Shown: positions 28,335 through 39,500 of the stretch, one piece after another
Position numbering within the stretch: the stretch's first letter is position 1
How the letters are laid out: every line of letters begins with the position of its first letter
Origin: Streptosporangium album
GTDB lineage: Bacteria > Actinomycetota > Actinomycetes > Streptosporangiales > Streptosporangiaceae
Direction of reading: 5' to 3'
Assembly (NCBI RefSeq): GCF_014203795.1
Contig: NZ_JACHJU010000001.1
Coordinates: forward strand, 3,968,001 to 4,032,000
DNA length: 64,000 bases
The notes under the pieces: generated by a model
Databases searched by the model: none
Seen by the model: only the letters and a program-made list of their open reading frames with translations
What the model was told of the DNA's origin: nothing
Translations under genes and position numbers: made by a program

Positions 28335-28844
28335 ATGATGGAGTCGGCGCTCGGGGAGGGTGTGAAGGAGGCCTGTGTCTCCGGGGATTCCGGCGACAGC
28401 CTGAACTGCCTGATGGCCCAGACGACACGCGGCCATCGCGTGCTGCTCGCCGCGCTTCTCGCTGAGATCGATCTCTACCCGGGCCAGGAGCGCGTGTTGA
28501 CCGCGATCTGGGAGCACGGCCCCCGGTCGCAGAACGCCTTGGCCAGGATTGTCGGCATCGACGTGTCCACGATGACCAAGTCTCTGCAGCGTCTCGAACG
28601 GAGCGGGTTCGTCAGCCGCACTCCCTGCCCGTCCAACCGGCGCATCAGCATCGTGAGCACCACGCCGAGGGGGGACGCGTTACGTCCCGAGCTTGATCGT
28701 GTGATGGCCGAGGTCCATGCGCGGATGACCTGGGGGCTGACCGCCGAGCAGGCCGACCTGCTCTCCTCGCTGCTGATCGTGGTCCGGGCCAACCTGTGCC
28801 GTGAGGTGGCGCTGGACGCAGATCCGGCGGGGTCGGCCTGCTGA
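28335..28844 (+). CDS. MarR family transcriptional regulator
   Basis: 169 residues from ATG 28335 behind AGGAGG. The winged-helix region reads TAIWEHGPRSQNALARIVG, then DVSTMTKSLQRLERSGFVSR, then a wing PCPSNRRISIVS; flanking helices would form the dimer interface. Cysteines occur near the N-terminus and at the C-terminus, so a redox- or thiol-responsive mechanism is possible but unproven. It most likely represses the divergent reductase and itself through the triple operator. Confidence 0.9.
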   Translation: MMESALGEGVKEACVSGDSGDSLNCLMAQTTRGHRVLLAALLAEIDLYPGQERVLTAIWEHGPRSQNALARIVGIDVSTMTKSLQRLERSGFVSRTPCPSNRRISIVSTTPRGDALRPELDRVMAEVHARMTWGLTAEQADLLSSLLIVVRANLCREVALDADPAGSAC

Positions 28845-28917
28845 CCGCGACCGGCCTCCGAGGACGCTCCGCACCGGCGTCGGATGACTCCCGGGAGGGG
28901 GCGGCGGCCGTGCCGGT

Positions 28918-30228
28918 TCAGTCCTTGTCGCCCCGGGTGGGGCGGAGGAGGGCTTCGGCGAGGGTCAGCATGGTCTCCTCAAGGGCACTCAGACTGCGGC
29001 TGAGCTCGGTGCGGGCGGGCTCCATCGTCTCGCTGAGCGCCTCGGTGAGCTGCTCGCGGTCGGGCTGGGCGCGGAGCATGCCGGCCAGGTGGGCGAGGGC
29101 GGCCTGGGCCTGGCTGACGCGCTCGTCCAGGGAGTCGAAGCGCCTGGCGTGATCACCTGCCTGGTCGCCGACGACCTCGCGGATGTTCAGGACGGCGGGT
29201 AGCCGGCCGACACGCTGGTCGACGGCCTCCACCCGATCGTCGAGGTCCTGCAGGCGCAGCCCGAGCTTCTCCGTGTGACCGTCCAGCGTGGACAGACGGG
29301 AGTCGACGGCGTCGACACGGCCGGCGATGCGGCCCTCGACGTCGTAGAGCCGCTCGTCGAGCGTGTCGAAACGGTCGTCGTGGCGGTCCGTGATCTCCCT
29401 CAGGTGGGGTCCCACGCCGGTCATCCGCTCACCCAGGGCGGCGAGGTGCCCGTCGATCCCGCTCAGCCGGCCGTCCAGTCCGTCGATCCGGCCCTCGACA
29501 CCGTCGGCCCTGCCGTCCGTCCGGGACACGAGCAGGCTGACCCTGCCGTTGACCTGTTCGACGGCGGCGAGCAGCCGGTCGGTCGCGTCGCTGACGGTCT
29601 TCCGCACGGTCGTCGAGAGGTCGAGCATCCCGGACTCAAGGCGCTCGGCACGCTGGACGAGGTCGGCCAGCGACCTGTCCAGCCGGGTGAACCGGGTGGC
29701 CGCCGCCTCCATGCCGGCCTGTAACCGGCCGAGGCGCTGGGCCAGCTCGCTCACACCGTCACCGACGCCCCGGGTGTCGTCCGCGATCGACCGGAGACGG
29801 ATGAGGGCCTCGTCCACGTTCTCGCCGACGGCGCCGACATCGGCCCACAGGCTCGGCAGCTCGCCGAGGGGCGTGACCCGGTCATGGACGGAGCTGACGC
29901 GCTCTCCCATGGCGTCCACCCGGTCGCGGACCACCTCGACGTGCTGGGCGAGACCTTCGGCCCACGCCGGTGGGCGGACGGCGATGTCATCCAGCAGGCC
30001 GTGGACGGACTCCAGCGAGCCGCCCAGCCCGCCGAGCTCGCGCTCCCTGACCTCGCGCAGCGACCACTCCATGCCCTCCAGGCGTTGGCGGATCTCGTCC
30101 AGCACGGTGTCCTGGGTGTGCTGCTCGGACACGTGATCCTGGGTGGCGCGGGCGAGGAGCTCGCGCATCCGGTCGGAGATGGCGGCCTGGCTGCCTGTCT
30201 GGAGCGGGGTGGGGGAAGAGTGATCCAC
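28918..30228 (-). CDS. long coiled-coil protein of unknown function
   Basis: 436 residues from GTG 30228, chosen because AAGGAG lies 8 bases upstream; no ribosome binding site precedes earlier starts. Almost the whole chain consists of heptad-like repeats with recurring units such as DxRVDAVDxRLSTLDGH and RIDGLDGRLSGIDGHLAALG, predicting a rod-like coiled coil. No signal peptide, membrane segment or enzymatic motif. A structural or tethering role is possible; I do not recognise the family. It converges on marR and is followed upstream by a methyltransferase gene on the same strand. Confidence 0.75.
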   Translation of the reverse strand: MDHSSPTPLQTGSQAAISDRMRELLARATQDHVSEQHTQDTVLDEIRQRLEGMEWSLREVRERELGGLGGSLESVHGLLDDIAVRPPAWAEGLAQHVEVVRDRVDAMGERVSSVHDRVTPLGELPSLWADVGAVGENVDEALIRLRSIADDTRGVGDGVSELAQRLGRLQAGMEAAATRFTRLDRSLADLVQRAERLESGMLDLSTTVRKTVSDATDRLLAAVEQVNGRVSLLVSRTDGRADGVEGRIDGLDGRLSGIDGHLAALGERMTGVGPHLREITDRHDDRFDTLDERLYDVEGRIAGRVDAVDSRLSTLDGHTEKLGLRLQDLDDRVEAVDQRVGRLPAVLNIREVVGDQAGDHARRFDSLDERVSQAQAALAHLAGMLRAQPDREQLTEALSETMEPARTELSRSLSALEETMLTLAEALLRPTRGDKD

Positions 30229-30419
30229 CGAGAACTCCTTCACCCGCCGACGTTCAGCCGTGCGGTGGGATTGGTCCGGTCTGCTGAAGAACGCGGTTGA
30301 ACCGCACGCGGAGAAAGAACTCCCGCGCGACAACCCTAGCCTCTGGATCAAGGTTTTCAGTGGGGAGTTTAAAAGAACGTGATTGCCGGTGCATTGTCCA
30401 AGTTAATCGTTTTTGCAGG

Positions 30420-31586
30420 TCAGGAAGGAGTGCAAATGAGGGCAAACGGCTTCTCTATAATTCGCGTGAGAATAACCACGGCCGACTTTTCGCCGGAAAG
30501 TCGCAGGTCTTTCCGCAGGCGGTCGACGTCGACCGCGGAGCCGCGCTTTTTGATCGTCGCATTGCCGACCCCGCGCTCGCGGAGCGCGGCCCGCAGCCGT
30601 TTGAGTGAGAACGGCAACACCTCGTGGACCTCGTACCGGGACGCCCATGGGGTCCGCGACGCGACGTCTCCGGTGATGTAGGCGATGTGCGGGTCGAGCA
30701 GGTGGCCGCCGACCATCGCGGCGATCTCCGCGACGAGGTGGGCACGGATCGCCGCGCCGTCCGGCTCGTACACGTAACGGCCGACGGGGCCGTGTCCGGC
30801 GGGGCCGAGCCCGGGATCGGGCGTCAGCGTCACGCCCGCGGGCAGGATCGTCGCCCTGCGTTCCACGTCGCCCGCCGACTCCCCGCACCAGATCACGGCC
30901 TCCTTGACGTCACCCTTGTAGGAGACCCATTCGGTCTCGGCGCCGGCGGGGAGGAACGCGTAGGGGATGCCCGGGGCGACCTTCAGGCAGGCGGCCTCCG
31001 CCTTCGCCACCATCTCCAGCACGTCGGGCCACGGCGGCGAGTAGGCCATCGGGTCGAAGGTCCTGCCCCGCGCGGTGCGGCGGGCGGGGTCGGCGAACAG
31101 GACGTCGAAGGCGGCCGGGTCCAGCGTGGCGGCGTCGGCCGCACGGACCGAGACCAGCTCTCCGAAGCCGAGGGCGTCGGCGTTGGCCTGGGCGATCGCG
31201 GCGGTGAGCGGGTCGGCGTCCACGGCCTCCACCTCGCATCCCGCCCTGGCCAGCGCGAGGAGGTCGCCTCCGATGCCGCAGCACACGTCGGCGACCCGGG
31301 AGCCCGGCGGGATGCGGCGTGCCCGGTGGTCGGCGACCTCGCGGCGGGTGGCCTGTTCCAGGCCGCCCGATGTGAAATACATGACATCGGCGTCGGCGCC
31401 GAACTTCTCCGCGGCGCGTCGCCGGAGCATGGCCTGGGTGAGCGCGGCGGAGGTCAGGCCCGCGTCGTAGGTCTTCCTGAGGCGCGTCACCGCCGCCACC
31501 GGATCGTCGCCGACGATCTCGGCCGCCGCTCCCAGGGCCTCCTGGCCGCGCGGCGTCAGCAGCTCACGGAATGCGTCAAGGTCCAC
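30420..31586 (-). CDS. class I SAM-dependent methyltransferase with THUMP-like C-terminal domain
   Basis: 388 residues from GTG 31586. The Rossmann methyltransferase core includes SRVADVCCGIGGDLLALA (SAM loop), EAVDADPLTAAIAQANA and DVLFADPARRTARGR; the DPAR is the catalytic-type loop. The last ~75 residues (ASRYEVHEVLPFSLKRLRAA; TIKKRGSAVDVDRLRKDLR) fit the THUMP-like domain, suggesting an RNA or nucleic-acid substrate. Target unknown. TAACGT lies 8 nt before the start and there is no ribosome binding site. Confidence 0.87.
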   Translation of the reverse strand: MDLDAFRELLTPRGQEALGAAAEIVGDDPVAAVTRLRKTYDAGLTSAALTQAMLRRRAAEKFGADADVMYFTSGGLEQATRREVADHRARRIPPGSRVADVCCGIGGDLLALARAGCEVEAVDADPLTAAIAQANADALGFGELVSVRAADAATLDPAAFDVLFADPARRTARGRTFDPMAYSPPWPDVLEMVAKAEAACLKVAPGIPYAFLPAGAETEWVSYKGDVKEAVIWCGESAGDVERRATILPAGVTLTPDPGLGPAGHGPVGRYVYEPDGAAIRAHLVAEIAAMVGGHLLDPHIAYITGDVASRTPWASRYEVHEVLPFSLKRLRAALRERGVGNATIKKRGSAVDVDRLRKDLRLSGEKSAVVILTRIIEKPFALICTPS

Positions 31587-31594
31587 GTCGTCCG

Positions 31595-31600
31595 ACGTTA
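31595..31600 (-). promoter_or_regulatory. -10 hexamer TAACGT, leaderless-type
   Basis: TAACGT lies 8 nt before the GTG of the THUMP-like methyltransferase gene. Confidence 0.5.
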
Positions 31601-31796
31601 CCGCCTCAGCTCAGCAGGTCGGCGAGGTCGTCCGCCGTCCACCGTGGCGTTGTCGCCGTCACCATGCGTGGTCATCGACTCACATTCCGCCAGATCTCGC
31701 CCTAATCCTCCCGCATGTTCCCCGAAAGCGGGAGGTCGTGACCTCCGGAAAGGGGAGGGGGCGATGTTCGCCGGAAGCACACACGGGCGGTTCGTG

Positions 31797-31825
31797 TTGA
31801 CTGTCAAGCCCTCCTTGCATACTGT
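31797..31825 (+). promoter_or_regulatory. groES promoter
   Basis: TTGACT (31797-31802), 17-bp spacer, TACTGT (31820-31825). Transcription would start about 7 nt later, inside the CIRCE element, which explains HrcA repression. About 115 nt of leader precede groES. Confidence 0.8.
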
Positions 31826-31831
31826 TCCGTA

Positions 31832-31858
31832 TTGGCACTCTCCCCTTGAGAGTGCCAA
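31832..31858 (+). promoter_or_regulatory. CIRCE element (HrcA operator)
   Basis: TTGGCACTC (31832-31840), a 9-bp spacer, GAGTGCCAA (31850-31858): a perfect inverted repeat that differs from consensus CIRCE by one symmetric base pair. It overlaps the expected transcription start of groES-groEL1. HrcA itself is not in the window. Confidence 0.93.
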
Positions 31859-31948
31859 ATCATATGCGACGAGGCAGGTCTGACACCCGCGACGGCAGAC
31901 CGCTGGTCGCCTCTTCTAGATCATTCAAATCTGAAGGGGAGGTCCGAC

Positions 31949-32260
31949 GTGACGACCGCCACCAAGGTTCCCGTTAAGCCGCTCGGCGACCGCATCGTGG
32001 TCCAGCCGCTTGAGGCCGAGCAGACCACCGCTTCCGGCCTTGTTATCCCGGACACCGCCAAGGAGAAGCCGCAGGAGGGCAAGGTCCTCGCGGTGGGCCC
32101 CGGCAACTGGGACGAGGACGGCGACAAGCGGATTCCGCTCGACGTCAAGGAGGGCGACATCGTCCTCTACAGCAAGTACGGCGGCACCGAGGTGAAGTAC
32201 GGAGGCGAGGAGTACCTGGTGCTCTCCGCCCGCGACGTGCTCGCCATCATCGAGAAGTAG
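31949..32260 (+). CDS. groES: co-chaperonin GroES
   Basis: 103 residues, GTG start after [27 protein letters not shown] opens the domain, the mobile loop is [18 protein letters not shown], and the end is [13 protein letters not shown]. GroES caps GroEL during assisted folding. It precedes groEL1 in the same orientation, with a strong intercistronic hairpin. Confidence 0.97.
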   Translation: MTTATKVPVKPLGDRIVVQPLEAEQTTASGLVIPDTAKEKPQEGKVLAVGPGNWDEDGDKRIPLDVKEGDIVLYSKYGGTEVKYGGEEYLVLSARDVLAIIEK

Positions 32261-32280
32261 TTCACGCTTCATAAAGATGA

Positions 32281-33972
<1,692 letters not shown>

Positions 33973-33989
33973 TCTTCATCGGATCCGGT

Positions 33990-34033
33990 ACGGCCCGCGC
34001 CCCTCGGGGGGGACGCGGGCCGTTCTGTTTTCC
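33990..34033 (+). terminator. rho-independent terminator of groES-groEL1
   Basis: ACGGCCCGCG pairs with CGCGGGCCGT around a small GC loop, followed by TCTGTTTT. Confidence 0.85.
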
Positions 34034-34218
34034 GGTAAACCGAAAGGGGTCCCAAAGCGTCACCATGCTTCCCTCGGAAGACCAAACACTTCTCTAACAA
34101 ATAATCGACATATTCGGCTATCCAATGAAATATTAAGGCACACCAAGGCCACCACTGTCATCGTTTGATTACCCTCCGTTATCTCCGCCTCAATGTGACC
34201 AATCCGTAGCCGTTTGCT
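34034..34218. promoter_or_regulatory. AT-rich intergenic segment upstream of the sigma factor
   Basis: About 185 bp, with 34080-34170 conspicuously poor in G/C compared with its neighbours (runs such as CTAACAAATAATCG and GAAATATTAAGG). It must contain the sigma-factor promoter; several TAnnnT hexamers are present but I cannot choose one. No gene is seen. Confidence 0.5.
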
Positions 34219-34887
34219 ATGACGACAGGCCGGATCAGGGCGGGCATCATGCCTAACGTGACCGAGGGATGCGTCGCCGACGCCAAAAGTGGGGTAAGGC
34301 TTGCGACGAGATCTGAAGGGGTCGCCCATAGGGATGATCTCAAGGATCTGACGAGCCTCGCCGTTCAGGGGGATCGCAGCGCGATCGAAAGCCTGATCGC
34401 GCAGTTACGGCCAATGGTCGTCCGTTACTGCCGTGCTCGTCTCGGCCGGGTTTCCGGCCAATATCACATCGCGGACGACGTGGCCCAGGAGGTGTGCATC
34501 GCGGTCCTGTCCGCTCTGCCCCGCTACCGTGACATGGGACGCCCGTTCGCGTCCTTCGTCTTCGGTATCGCCTCCCACAAGGTGGCCGACGCGCTGCGCA
34601 GCTCCGTACGCTCCGCCGTACCCACCCAGGACCTCCCGGACGGGCCTGACGAGGGCCCGGGACCGGAGGAGACCGTGGTCCGCTACATCGAGGCCGAGCA
34701 CGCCCGCAGGCTGCTCGAAAGGCTCCCGGACAATCAGCGCCAGCTGCTGATGCTCAGGGTGGTGGCGGGCCTCTCCGCGGAGGAGACGGGTAATGTACTG
34801 GGCATGTCAGCAGGTGCGGTCCGTGTCGCCCAGCATCGGGCGCTGGCCCGGCTACGGGCGATGGCGGAGCTGGAGTCGATAGCTTGA
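34219..34887 (+). CDS. sigD: SigD-type ECF sigma factor
   Basis: 222 residues. Region 2 includes [20 protein letters not shown] and [20 protein letters not shown]. Region 4 includes [20 protein letters not shown] and the recognition helix [18 protein letters not shown]. The position ahead of DUF5319, guaB and guaB3 matches the SigD locus of Mycobacterium tuberculosis (sigD-rsdA-Rv3412-guaB2-guaB3). The start is uncertain: ATG 34219 lacks a ribosome binding site, and ATG 34249 is possible. A candidate truncated anti-sigma gene follows. Confidence 0.88.
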   Translation: MTTGRIRAGIMPNVTEGCVADAKSGVRLATRSEGVAHRDDLKDLTSLAVQGDRSAIESLIAQLRPMVVRYCRARLGRVSGQYHIADDVAQEVCIAVLSALPRYRDMGRPFASFVFGIASHKVADALRSSVRSAVPTQDLPDGPDEGPGPEETVVRYIEAEHARRLLERLPDNQRQLLMLRVVAGLSAEETGNVLGMSAGAVRVAQHRALARLRAMAELESIA

Positions 34888-34969
34888 CCGGGGAGCAACC
34901 GGCCCGGCACGGGCGCGCAGCGCGGGGTGGGGCTCACGGTGCCGGCGAGGGCCCTGAGCGGGCGCTGCC

Positions 34970-35173
34970 ATGACGACGGTCCATCCACGGCGTCCGGCCC
35001 GGCGATACGGGCCGGAGGAGGATCCGGCCGTCGCCGAGACCGACGCCGTCCTGGAGGCGCTCTCCCACAGGGAGCCCCTCCCCACCTCCGACGTCGCCGT
35101 CAGGCTGCTGTCCGCGCTGATCGACGACGTCGATCAGCGGTGCTCCTCGGTGTCGATCACACCGTCCACGTAG
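34970..35173 (+). CDS. small RsdA-like anti-sigma-D fragment or mini-protein
   Basis: A 67-residue frame 82 bp after sigD. The central part (AETDAVLEALSHREPLPTSD, then VAVRLLSALIDDVD) resembles the sigma-binding N-terminal segment of RsdA, and the position is that of rsdA. Unlike RsdA it has no membrane helix and no extracellular domain, and it runs 40 bp into the 3' end of the convergent DUF5319 gene. It could be a soluble mini anti-sigma factor or a decayed rsdA. There is no strong ribosome binding site. The family assignment is from memory of the motif. Confidence 0.45.
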   Translation: MTTVHPRRPARRYGPEEDPAVAETDAVLEALSHREPLPTSDVAVRLLSALIDDVDQRCSSVSITPST

Positions 35174-35511
35174 CCACGGGCGTAGTCCCAGGTGACATAG
35201 TCCGCGGGCTTGGGCCGGCAGGCGGGTTCGTGCACCTGCGGACGGCCCTTCTCGATCATCTGGCGGAGATTGCCGCGCAACAGCTCCCAGTCGAAGTAGT
35301 GCTGCTCGCCGCATTCCGGGCAGTCGAGGACCAGGCCGAGCACCCCCTGGGGCTCCAGCAGCGAACGGAAGACCTCCACGTCGGCCAGGTCGGTCATGGC
35401 CTCGTCGCGTTCGGCTGAGGTCAGCGGCTCGGGGTCGTCGGGCTCTCCCAGCGCCGCCGCCGGGTCGTCGGGGTCATCCGCGAACGGGTCGCGGGGGACA
35501 TCGTCGAGCAC
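35134..35511 (-). CDS. DUF5319 family protein
   Basis: 125 residues, GTG start at 35511. An acidic Asp/Pro-rich N-terminus (DDVPRDPFADDPDDPAAALG) leads to a conserved domain with a possible metal-binding pair (LDCPECGEQHYFDWELLRGN and a later Cys in HEPACRPKP). The C-terminus is YVTWDYARGYVDG. Homologues sit between sigD and guaB in mycobacteria (Rv3412). Function unknown. TAAGGT lies 6 nt before the start. Its 3' end overlaps the small RsdA-like frame on the other strand. Confidence 0.87.
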   Translation of the reverse strand: MLDDVPRDPFADDPDDPAAALGEPDDPEPLTSAERDEAMTDLADVEVFRSLLEPQGVLGLVLDCPECGEQHYFDWELLRGNLRQMIEKGRPQVHEPACRPKPADYVTWDYARGYVDGVIDTEEHR

Positions 35512-35517
35512 TATCCC

Positions 35518-35523
35518 ACCTTA
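35518..35523 (-). promoter_or_regulatory. -10 hexamer TAAGGT, leaderless-type
   Basis: TAAGGT lies 6 nt before the GTG of the DUF5319 gene. Confidence 0.55.
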
Positions 35524-35618
35524 TGGCCTTGACCCGGCCAACAGGCCCCGAACTAGGCCGGTTACCCATGACCTGGCTTTTTCCCCCGGTGTCCTCCAGG
35601 TTTGGAGCCAGACTCTAA

Positions 35619-37163
<1,545 letters not shown>

Positions 37164-37240
37164 GGTCCTGTCGCGGATGCCGAACGGACGACAAGGGCTC
37201 CGCGCCGGACTTCTGCGAGCAGGCGGGTCACAACGGCACG

Positions 37241-37272
37241 GTACGGCTTACGCCCGCTGGCGTGAGCCGTAC
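37241..37272 (+). other. guaB-guaB3 intergenic hairpin
   Basis: GTACGGCTTACGCC (37241-37254) pairs with 37259-37272 (one G-U pair) around a 4-nt loop. There is no T run, so processing or attenuation between the two genes is more likely than termination. Confidence 0.55.
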
Positions 37273-37298
37273 ACGCATGGAATGGGAAAGACAGACAT

Positions 37299-38417
37299 AT
37301 GACTCAGGTGGAGATCGGGCGCGGCAAGAACGGCCGTCGTGCCTACGCGCTCGACGAGATCGGCATCGTTCCCTCCCGTCGCACCCGCGACCCGGAAGAG
37401 GTCTCGATCGCCTGGCAGATCGACGCCTACCGGTTCGATCTGCCCGTTGTGGTGAGCCCGATGGACAGTGTGGTCTCGCCGAAGACCGCGATCGAGGTCG
37501 GCCGGCTCGGCGGTCTCGCGGTGCTGGACCTCGAAGGACTGTGGACCCGCTACGAGGACCCGACGCCCCTGCTGGCGGAGGTGGCCGAGCTCAAGGGTGA
37601 GGCGGCCACGAGGCGGCTCCAGGAGATCTACGACGCGCCGATCAGGGACGAGCTGATCGGCCGGCGCATCGAGGAGATCCGTGCGGCCGGGGTGACCACG
37701 GCCGTCCGCCTGTCCCCGCAGCGCACGGTCCAGCACCACAAGGCCGTCATCGACGCGGGCGTGGACATCTTCGTGATCCGCGGCACCACGGTATCCGCCG
37801 AGCACGTCTCCAGCCGGGCCGAGCCGCTGAACCTCAAGCAGTTCATCTACGAGCTCGACGTCCCGGTGATCGTCGGCGGCTGCGCCACCTACACCGCGGC
37901 GCTGCACCTGATGCGGACCGGCGCGGCCGGCGTGCTCGTCGGTTTCGGCGGCGGCGCCTCGCACACCACCCGCACGGTGCTGGGCGTGGTGGTGCCGATG
38001 GCCACCGCCATCTCCGATGTGGCCGCGGCCCGCCGCGACTACATGGACGAGTCCGGCGGCCGTTACGTCCACGTCATCGCCGACGGTGGCATGGGCACCT
38101 CCGGCGACATCGCCAAGGCGATCGCCTGCGGCGCCGACGCGGTCATGGTCGGCTCGCCGCTGGCCAGGGCCGTCGAGGCCCCCGGCCGCGGCTTCCACTG
38201 GGGCTCGGAGGCGCAGCACCCCGAGCTCCCCCGGGGCAAGCGGGTCGAGTTCGGCACGGTCGGCACGCTGGAGCAGATCCTGCACGGTCCGTCCTCGGTG
38301 GCCGACGGCTCGATGAACCTGATGGGCGCGCTCAAGCGCACGATGGCCACCGCCGGATACTCCGACCTGAAGGAGTTCCAGCGGGTCGAGGTCGTCGTCG
38401 CGCCGCACACCAGCTGA
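37299..38417 (+). CDS. guaB3: GuaB3 family IMP dehydrogenase-related protein
   Basis: 372 residues, no CBS domains. The barrel starts VEIGRGKNGRRAYALDEIGI and carries VVVSPMDSVVSPKTAIEVG and HVIADGGMGTSGDIAKAIAC. At the catalytic loop the sequence is GFGGGASHTTR, where IMP dehydrogenases have GSICTTR, so the nucleophilic cysteine is not present at the usual place. The guaB-guaB3 order is conserved in actinobacteria, but the activity of this protein is not established by the sequence. A terminator follows. Confidence 0.93.
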   Translation: MTQVEIGRGKNGRRAYALDEIGIVPSRRTRDPEEVSIAWQIDAYRFDLPVVVSPMDSVVSPKTAIEVGRLGGLAVLDLEGLWTRYEDPTPLLAEVAELKGEAATRRLQEIYDAPIRDELIGRRIEEIRAAGVTTAVRLSPQRTVQHHKAVIDAGVDIFVIRGTTVSAEHVSSRAEPLNLKQFIYELDVPVIVGGCATYTAALHLMRTGAAGVLVGFGGGASHTTRTVLGVVVPMATAISDVAAARRDYMDESGGRYVHVIADGGMGTSGDIAKAIACGADAVMVGSPLARAVEAPGRGFHWGSEAQHPELPRGKRVEFGTVGTLEQILHGPSSVADGSMNLMGALKRTMATAGYSDLKEFQRVEVVVAPHTS

Positions 38418-38437
38418 CGCCCGCCGACGTTCCGTGC

Positions 38438-38466
38438 GGACGCCCGGCCCGGCGGGCCGGGCGTCC
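38438..38466 (+). terminator. terminator-like hairpin after guaB3
   Basis: A perfect 13-bp GC-rich stem (38438-38450 with 38454-38466) and a 3-nt loop, followed by a weak GTCGTTCT. Confidence 0.7.
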
Positions 38467-38561
38467 GTCGTTCTGGCGGTATGTCCTGGGGACGCGGCAT
38501 CCACTGAAATGCCAGGGGCCGCGAAAGTGACGTATGGGGGAAAATCTGTGAACATGCCCAT

Positions 38562-39497
38562 GTGTCGGATGATCCCGAGCTCCAGGTCGCCCTCAGCGAG
38601 GGCCCGTTCCACGTCGCGCTCCGCGCGGCGGTGGAGGCGCGTGGCCTGACCCTGGACCGGCTCCGCCAGCGTCTTGAGGAGCGCGGCCTGCGGGTCGGGA
38701 TGACGAGCCTGAGCTACTGGCAGCAGGGCCTGCGCCGTCCCGAGCGGCCCGAGTCGCTGCGTGCCGTGCGCGCGCTGGAGGAGATCCTCATCCTGCCGCC
38801 CCGCTCGCTGATGGGCCTGCTCGGCCCGCCCCGGCCTCGGGGCCGGGGGCAGAGCGCCGGGCCGCAGCCGGCTGTGGCGCCCTGCTCCTCGGTCCTGGGC
38901 CCCACACGTGCCCTGTCGACCCTGCTGGACGAGCTGGACGGGGTGGCCGACGACCGGCGGCTGCACATCGCCGGGATGTACGAGTCGCTGCGGATCGGGG
39001 CGGACCGCAGCACCGTCCGGCGCGAGACGCTCCAGGTGGTGCAGGCGCACGAGGACGCGGCCGATCGCTACATCATGGTCTACCGGGGCGACATCGGGTG
39101 CGATGTGGAGCGCGTGCGGATCCGGGCACTGGAGGACTGCAGGGTCGGCCGGGTCCGCCGCGACGGGCCGACCGCCCTGGTGGTGGCCGAGCTGCTGTTC
39201 GACCGGGCGCTCCGGACCGGGGACACCCAGGTGATCCGCTACGAGCTCGCCGACCCGAGCGGTGTGGAGACCACCGAGTACGAGCGGGGTTTCCGCTTCC
39301 CGGCGGGCCAGTACATGCTCCGGGTGAGCTTCGACCCCGGCGCCCTCCCCGTCGGCGTCCGCCGCTTCGCCCGCCACGACTCCGCCGCGGGTGAGCACGA
39401 CCAGGCCGCGCTCACCCTCAACGCCCACCACGCGGTCCACCTGGTGACGGGTTCGCTCCAGCCCGGCCTGATCGGCATCCGCTGGAAGTGGTCGTGA
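38562..39497 (+). CDS. helix-turn-helix protein of unknown role
   Basis: 311 residues from GTG 38562. The N-terminal ~75 residues look like an XRE-type HTH (LTLDRLRQRLEERGLRVGMT; SLSYWQQGLRRPERPESLRA). The rest has no family I recognise; it reads as a beta-rich ligand or effector domain (YRGDIGCDVERVRIRALEDC; TTEYERGFRFPAGQYMLRV). Two cysteines could pair. No ribosome binding site is clear. It ends 3 bp from the convergent nagA gene, and no obvious target gene is nearby. Confidence 0.75.
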   Translation: MSDDPELQVALSEGPFHVALRAAVEARGLTLDRLRQRLEERGLRVGMTSLSYWQQGLRRPERPESLRAVRALEEILILPPRSLMGLLGPPRPRGRGQSAGPQPAVAPCSSVLGPTRALSTLLDELDGVADDRRLHIAGMYESLRIGADRSTVRRETLQVVQAHEDAADRYIMVYRGDIGCDVERVRIRALEDCRVGRVRRDGPTALVVAELLFDRALRTGDTQVIRYELADPSGVETTEYERGFRFPAGQYMLRVSFDPGALPVGVRRFARHDSAAGEHDQAALTLNAHHAVHLVTGSLQPGLIGIRWKWS

Positions 39498-39500
39498 CGG

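Noticed and set aside
34060..34329. An 89-residue minus-strand frame in the sigD upstream region
   Set aside because: No family resemblance, mixed composition and overlap with the sigma factor start.
37248..39440. A 730-residue minus-strand open frame opposite guaB3 and the HTH gene
   Set aside because: It is the antisense shadow of GC-biased genes: the opposite strand carries clear family motifs, and the translation has no recognisable domain.
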